Assembly (NCBI GenBank): GCA_013388645.1 | Contig: JACAEV010000164.1 | Coordinates: forward strand, 1-49,540 | From: Syntrophaceae bacterium | GTDB taxonomy: Bacteria; Desulfobacterota; BSN033; UBA1163 | Reading direction: 5' to 3' | Length of the DNA stretch: 49,540 nucleotides | Shown here: positions 46,316 through 49,540 of the stretch, one piece after another | Numbering within the stretch: position 1 is the stretch's first letter | Layout of the letters: the number at the start of each line of letters is the position of its first letter | Translations under genes and position numbers: made by a program | Notes under the pieces: model-generated | What the model saw: only the letters and a program-made list of their open reading frames with translations | Databases searched by the model: none | Told to the model about the DNA's origin: nothing

Positions 46316-47646
46316 TGTTTCACGTGAAACATCAGGAACCCCACATCCTGCTAATTAACCCATGGATTACAGATTTTGCAGCTTATAATTTCTGGATAAA
46401 ACCGCTTGGATTACTATATATTGTTAGTCTATTAAAGGGAAATGGGTTTCGAGTAACTTTGATCGATTGTCTTGATTTTCAAATAAAAACAAAAAAATAT
46501 GGAGATGGAAATTTTTTAAAAACAGAAATTGAAAAACCCCTTCCTGTTAAGTCAATCCCAAGAAAGTTTAGCCAATATGGAATTCCTGAAGAAATAATGT
46601 TGAAAAGACTTTCAAATATTGAAGAACCAGATCTCATATGTGTTAGCTCTGGAATGACTTACTGGTATCCTGGAGTTTTTAAAGTCATTGAAATTGCAAG
46701 GAAATTTTTTAAAAAGGCCCCTATAATTCTCGGTGGAATTTATGCCAACCTCTGTTATGAACATGCAAAAGAACATTCTGGTGTGGATATTGTTTTCAAG
46801 GGAAGTAGGGAGTCAGAAATCTTGAAGTTGATTTCGGATCTGACTCATAAAGAACTTATAACTCATAACTCAAAACTCTCAATTGATGACTTACCCTATC
46901 CTTGTTTTGACCTTTATCCTCAGCTCAATTATGTATGTATCACTACCTCAAGGGGATGCCCATTTAAATGTACCTATTGTGCCTCTCCGTTTTTATCAAA
47001 TAGTTTTTCGAGAAGAGATCCTTTAAATGTGGTTAAGGAGATAGAATACTGGACGACAACACGGTATCAAGTCAATAACATTGCCTTTTACGATGATGCC
47101 CTCCTTATCGAGCCATTAAAACATTTTATCCCTATCATGAAAGAAATCATCAGAAGAGGAATCCATTGCAATTTTCACACCCCCAATGCCCTCCATATTA
47201 AGGAAATAGATGAAGAGGTGGCTGACCTGTTGTTTCGTGGAGGGGTTAAGACCGTTCGTCTTGGTCTTGAAACATCTAATGAAACCATTCAGATCGCAAC
47301 AGGAGGGAAGGTGGATAATCAGGAATTTAGACAAGCGATCAAAAGTTTAAAGAGAGTAGGGTACTCAGGTGAAGAAATTGGGGTATATATAATGGTAGGA
47401 TTACCGGGGCAGAGGGTAGGGGAGGCAGAAGAAAGTATTGCATTTGTTAATGAGATAGGTGCGAGACCGATTTTGGTGGAGTATTCCCCTATTCCTCATA
47501 CTCCCTTATTTGAAAAGGCTAAGAAAAATTCTCAATTTGATCTCGAAAATGAACCTTTGTTTCATAACAATACCATATTGCCTTGTCAGGGGGAAGGGTT
47601 CACAATGGAAGATTTGAAAAGGTTAAAAAAGAAATTGAGGAGGTAA
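46315..47646 (+). CDS. B12-binding-domain radical SAM protein
   Basis: A 443-residue protein. Residues 10-155 form a cobalamin-binding-like Rossmann domain (ILLINPWITDFA, PLGLLYIVSLLKGNGF, APIILGGIYANL), then the radical SAM core has the 4Fe-4S motif RGCPFKCTYC (CxxxCxxC), GLETSNE and MVGLPGQ. Such enzymes include methylases and ring-forming enzymes; the substrate is unknown. The first residues MFHVKH are encoded by a perfect parS site. It starts on the last base of the mnmE stop and is followed by an MBL-fold gene after 4 bases, so they form one operon. Confidence 0.88.
   Translation: MFHVKHQEPHILLINPWITDFAAYNFWIKPLGLLYIVSLLKGNGFRVTLIDCLDFQIKTKKYGDGNFLKTEIEKPLPVKSIPRKFSQYGIPEEIMLKRLSNIEEPDLICVSSGMTYWYPGVFKVIEIARKFFKKAPIILGGIYANLCYEHAKEHSGVDIVFKGSRESEILKLISDLTHKELITHNSKLSIDDLPYPCFDLYPQLNYVCITTSRGCPFKCTYCASPFLSNSFSRRDPLNVVKEIEYWTTTRYQVNNIAFYDDALLIEPLKHFIPIMKEIIRRGIHCNFHTPNALHIKEIDEEVADLLFRGGVKTVRLGLETSNETIQIATGGKVDNQEFRQAIKSLKRVGYSGEEIGVYIMVGLPGQRVGEAEESIAFVNEIGARPILVEYSPIPHTPLFEKAKKNSQFDLENEPLFHNNTILPCQGEGFTMEDLKRLKKKLRR
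46316..46331. promoter_or_regulatory. parS centromere site (ParB/Spo0J binding)
   Basis: TGTTTCACGTGAAACA, the exact 16-base palindromic parS consensus. It is the only copy seen in the window. Its location within 8 kb of dnaA agrees with origin-proximal parS in other bacteria. parA and parB themselves are not in the window. Confidence 0.95.
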
Positions 47647-47650
47647 GTAG

Positions 47651-48334
47651 ATGAATCCCCATGAAATTGTGAAAGATGTCTTTATTGTCGGAGGCCCAGA
47701 TATTACAGATGGAAGAGATGGTTGCATCTATCTTATAAAGTTAGAGGAGCTGATGTTAATTGATACAGGGGCTGGTTGGAGTGTTGATAAAATAATTGGA
47801 AATATTCAAAAATTGGGATTAGATCCCAAAGACCTTAAAAAAATAATTTTGACCCATTGTCATATTGACCATATTGGAGGAGTTCCGGAAATGAGAAAAA
47901 GATTTGGGGTCAAAATATATATTCATAAATTGGACGCACCTCCTCTTGAAGCTGGAGATCAAGTTCTAACAGCTGCGAGTTGGTATCAGACTACGTTTCC
48001 TCCTACAGTCATAGATATGAAATTCAATTTGCCCGAAGAGGTGGTCACCATTGGGGAACAGAAAATTATATGCCTTCATACACCGGGTCATACTCCAGGA
48101 TCAATATGCATCTATCTGGATAAAGATGGGAAGCGAATTCTTTTCGGGCAAGATCTTCACGGTCCTTTGCTGGAAGAGTTTGGATCCAATCTCGAAGATT
48201 ATGGCCGATCCACCAAGAAGTTACTTAACCTTGATGCTGATATCCTCTGCGAAGGCCACTTCGGAATTTATAAAACCAAAAAAGATGTCAGAAATTATAT
48301 CCTCTCCTACCGCCGCCAATACGGGGTTGAATAA
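47651..48334 (+). CDS. MBL-fold metallo-hydrolase
   Basis: A 227-residue protein with the metal-binding THCHIDHIGG motif (HxHxDH, residues 68-77), PGHTPGS (third His), FGQDLHG (bridging Asp) and a final CEGHFG. These provide a di-metal hydrolase site of the glyoxalase II/beta-lactamase fold. It starts 4 bases after the radical SAM stop with GAGGTAAG upstream, so co-expression is likely. It is cytosolic by lack of a signal peptide. Substrate unknown. Confidence 0.9.
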   Translation: MNPHEIVKDVFIVGGPDITDGRDGCIYLIKLEELMLIDTGAGWSVDKIIGNIQKLGLDPKDLKKIILTHCHIDHIGGVPEMRKRFGVKIYIHKLDAPPLEAGDQVLTAASWYQTTFPPTVIDMKFNLPEEVVTIGEQKIICLHTPGHTPGSICIYLDKDGKRILFGQDLHGPLLEEFGSNLEDYGRSTKKLLNLDADILCEGHFGIYKTKKDVRNYILSYRRQYGVE

Positions 48335-48427
48335 ACGAAACACAGACTTTACTTTATTTTTCAAGGCACTTCTAATCGGTGTAGTCGCTCTGTAAATCTG
48401 TGTAATTTGAAATTTACAAAAATATTC

Positions 48428-48473
48428 TTGACAAAAGAGTATTTTTATTATACTCTTTTTTGAAGAGTATAAT
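48428..48473 (+). promoter_or_regulatory. Promoter/operator of the CopG-PIN module
   Basis: TTGACA (48428-48433) and TATACT or TATAAT (48468-48473) flank three alternating half-sites: AGAGTAT at 48436, ATACTCT at 48450 and AGAGTAT at 48464, exactly 14 bases apart. They would fit autoregulation by the ribbon-helix-helix antitoxin. Promoter strength and binding are inferred. Confidence 0.6.
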
Positions 48474-48487
48474 ATTGAGGAGTTTTT

Positions 48488-48748
48488 ATGGCAAAATATT
48501 CTAAGAAGGTGCAAGTGTTACTTACCGAACAACAGTTAAAGGATCTCGAAGAGATTGCTACAAAGAATCATAAAAGGATTGGCACCCTTGTACGCGAAGC
48601 TATCGAAGAGTACCACCTCAAGAAAAATAAACAGCAGAAGATCGCCGAAGCCGTGGATCGACTCCTATCACTCCCTGAAATCCCGGCCCCGGAAGATTAT
48701 CAGAGATGGGAAGCCGAATACCTTGAGGGGAAGTATTCATGTCGATAA
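48488..48748 (+). CDS. CopG-type ribbon-helix-helix antitoxin
   Basis: An 86-residue protein with an RHH N-terminus: strand KKVQVLLTEQQLKDLEEIA, then helix and the turn KRIGTLVREAIEEYHL. The acidic tail (LPEIPAPEDYQRWEAEYLEG) would wrap on the toxin. GAGGAG precedes the ATG. It overlaps the PIN gene by 10 bases, the usual antitoxin-first layout. Confidence 0.85.
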   Translation: MAKYSKKVQVLLTEQQLKDLEEIATKNHKRIGTLVREAIEEYHLKKNKQQKIAEAVDRLLSLPEIPAPEDYQRWEAEYLEGKYSCR

Positions 48749-49170
48749 GTACGCCACCTGTCTTGTTTATCGATGCTAATCTGATCATGTATTCCATCGG
48801 CAGCCCTCATCCTCTTCGTGAACCCTGCAGAAAATTCCTTGAAAAAATCAAGTCTCGAGAAATTCACGGCGTAACGAATACAGAAGTTCTCCAGGAGATC
48901 CTCTATCGGTATTTCTCAATAGAAAGAAGAACACTCGGCGAAATCGCCTATCAATCGATGATCGAATTCTGCACAGATATTTTTCCGGTAAGGGTCATGG
49001 ACACAGATAAGGCCCTCGAGATTTTAAAAAGGGTTAAAGGAATCACATCCCGTGATGCTATCCATGCCGCCACCATGATCCACAATGGGATAAAAGAGAT
49101 CATCTCTACGGATCCTCACTTTGACCTCCTTCAAGAAATCAAAAGAATCGACCCATTAAAACTCGGTTGA
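48739..49170 (+). CDS. vapC: PIN-domain ribonuclease toxin (VapC-like)
   Basis: A 143-residue PIN protein. The acidic metal-site residues are in FIDANLIMYS (Asp near 12), TEVLQEIL, SRDAIHAA and ISTDPHFD, so the site looks intact. VapC-type toxins cleave tRNA or rRNA when the antitoxin is lost. It overlaps the preceding CopG-type gene. The target cannot be predicted. Confidence 0.85.
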   Translation: MSISTPPVLFIDANLIMYSIGSPHPLREPCRKFLEKIKSREIHGVTNTEVLQEILYRYFSIERRTLGEIAYQSMIEFCTDIFPVRVMDTDKALEILKRVKGITSRDAIHAATMIHNGIKEIISTDPHFDLLQEIKRIDPLKLG

Positions 49171-49540
49171 GGCTATTTTTACTGGCTTTAAGCACAAAAT
49201 TTTTGTCCCAAGGGATAGTGTGGATGAGGCTTTGGATATGATCTTGTCGACCTACATGTAAGCCCTCAGTGATGAGTTTTGCATTCCATCGTCCCGACAG
49301 AAATGCTTTCGAAAATCTTAGAATGCGGATTGGAATATTATCTTTGATGGTAAGATTGAAATCACGGATTGGATGGGGTCGTAAGACATGTCAGATTAAC
49401 CGATCCAGTTAAAGAACGAAGCTAACCCAACTTCCGCAGTTTCAATGGTTTAAAAAAATTTTTAAGGGAAGGGAAGTGCATAACCACTTGATAACACATG
49501 CGGTGATTTTTGATAAAAGTTCAAAACTCAATGTAGTGAC
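49171..49540. other. Gene-poor end of window with possible coding remnant
   Basis: A short frame continuing out of vapC in another phase gives FVPRDSVDEALDMILSTYM up to a TAA at 49259-49261. It has the look of a protein C-terminus but no start, and I do not recognise it. The rest shows nothing supportable. Confidence 0.3.

Overview
The window reads as a chromosomal segment around the replication origin of an anaerobic, Gram-negative bacterium, most likely a deltaproteobacterium (Desulfobacterota). The support is: KDO synthesis (kdsA), sigma-54 and GEMM riboswitch signals of the Geobacter type, a selenocysteine gene of a kind common in anaerobic deltaproteobacteria, PilT, and the gene order rho-rpmE-DUF1385-prfA-prmC-murA-his. 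The lineage is an inference; there is no rRNA gene in the window. I saw no rRNA, tRNA, CRISPR array or intact insertion sequence.

Layout: (1) 1-2.6 kb holds an arsR-acr3 arsenite operon (acr3 runs off the left edge), a DUF4258/DUF2283 pair that looks toxin-antitoxin-like, and a small glutaredoxin-like selenoprotein gene with an in-frame UGA. (2) 2.8-12.7 kb, minus strand: a secreted metallophosphoesterase, phosphofructokinase, gltX, alaS, pilT, recA and thpR. (3) 12.7-18.9 kb is an accessory block: an AtoE-type short-chain fatty acid transporter, a DapA-like aldolase, an ADP-forming acyl-CoA synthetase alpha-type protein, a sigma-54/GEMM-riboswitch-controlled operon of two small genes, and a zinc-ribbon protein. 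It sits between thpR and pncC, which are usually close neighbours. (4) 18.9-36.1 kb, minus strand: a long housekeeping run from gyrB through coaE, rho, rpmE, DUF1385, prfA, prmC, murA, hisD, hisB, hisH, kdsA, fsa, a secreted protein, hisA, hisF and pgpA to pncC. (5) 36.1-41.6 kb, minus strand: dnaN, dnaA and gyrA, with DnaA-box-like sites on both sides of dnaA. (6) 41.8-46.3 kb, plus strand: rpmH, rnpA, yidD, yidC, khpB/jag and mnmE. (7) 46.3-49.5 kb: a perfect parS site that forms the first codons of a B12-binding radical SAM gene, an MBL-fold hydrolase, and a CopG/PIN toxin-antitoxin pair with phased operator repeats.

The most interesting parts are the sigma-54 promoter, GEMM aptamer, intrinsic terminator and two small unknown genes at 17.49-18.14 kb (the aptamer has an A where c-di-GMP riboswitches have the selective G20, so cGAMP is a candidate ligand); the 68-residue UGA-containing thioredoxin-fold gene at 2.36-2.56 kb, missed by ordinary ORF calling; and the parS site used as coding sequence at 46.3 kb.
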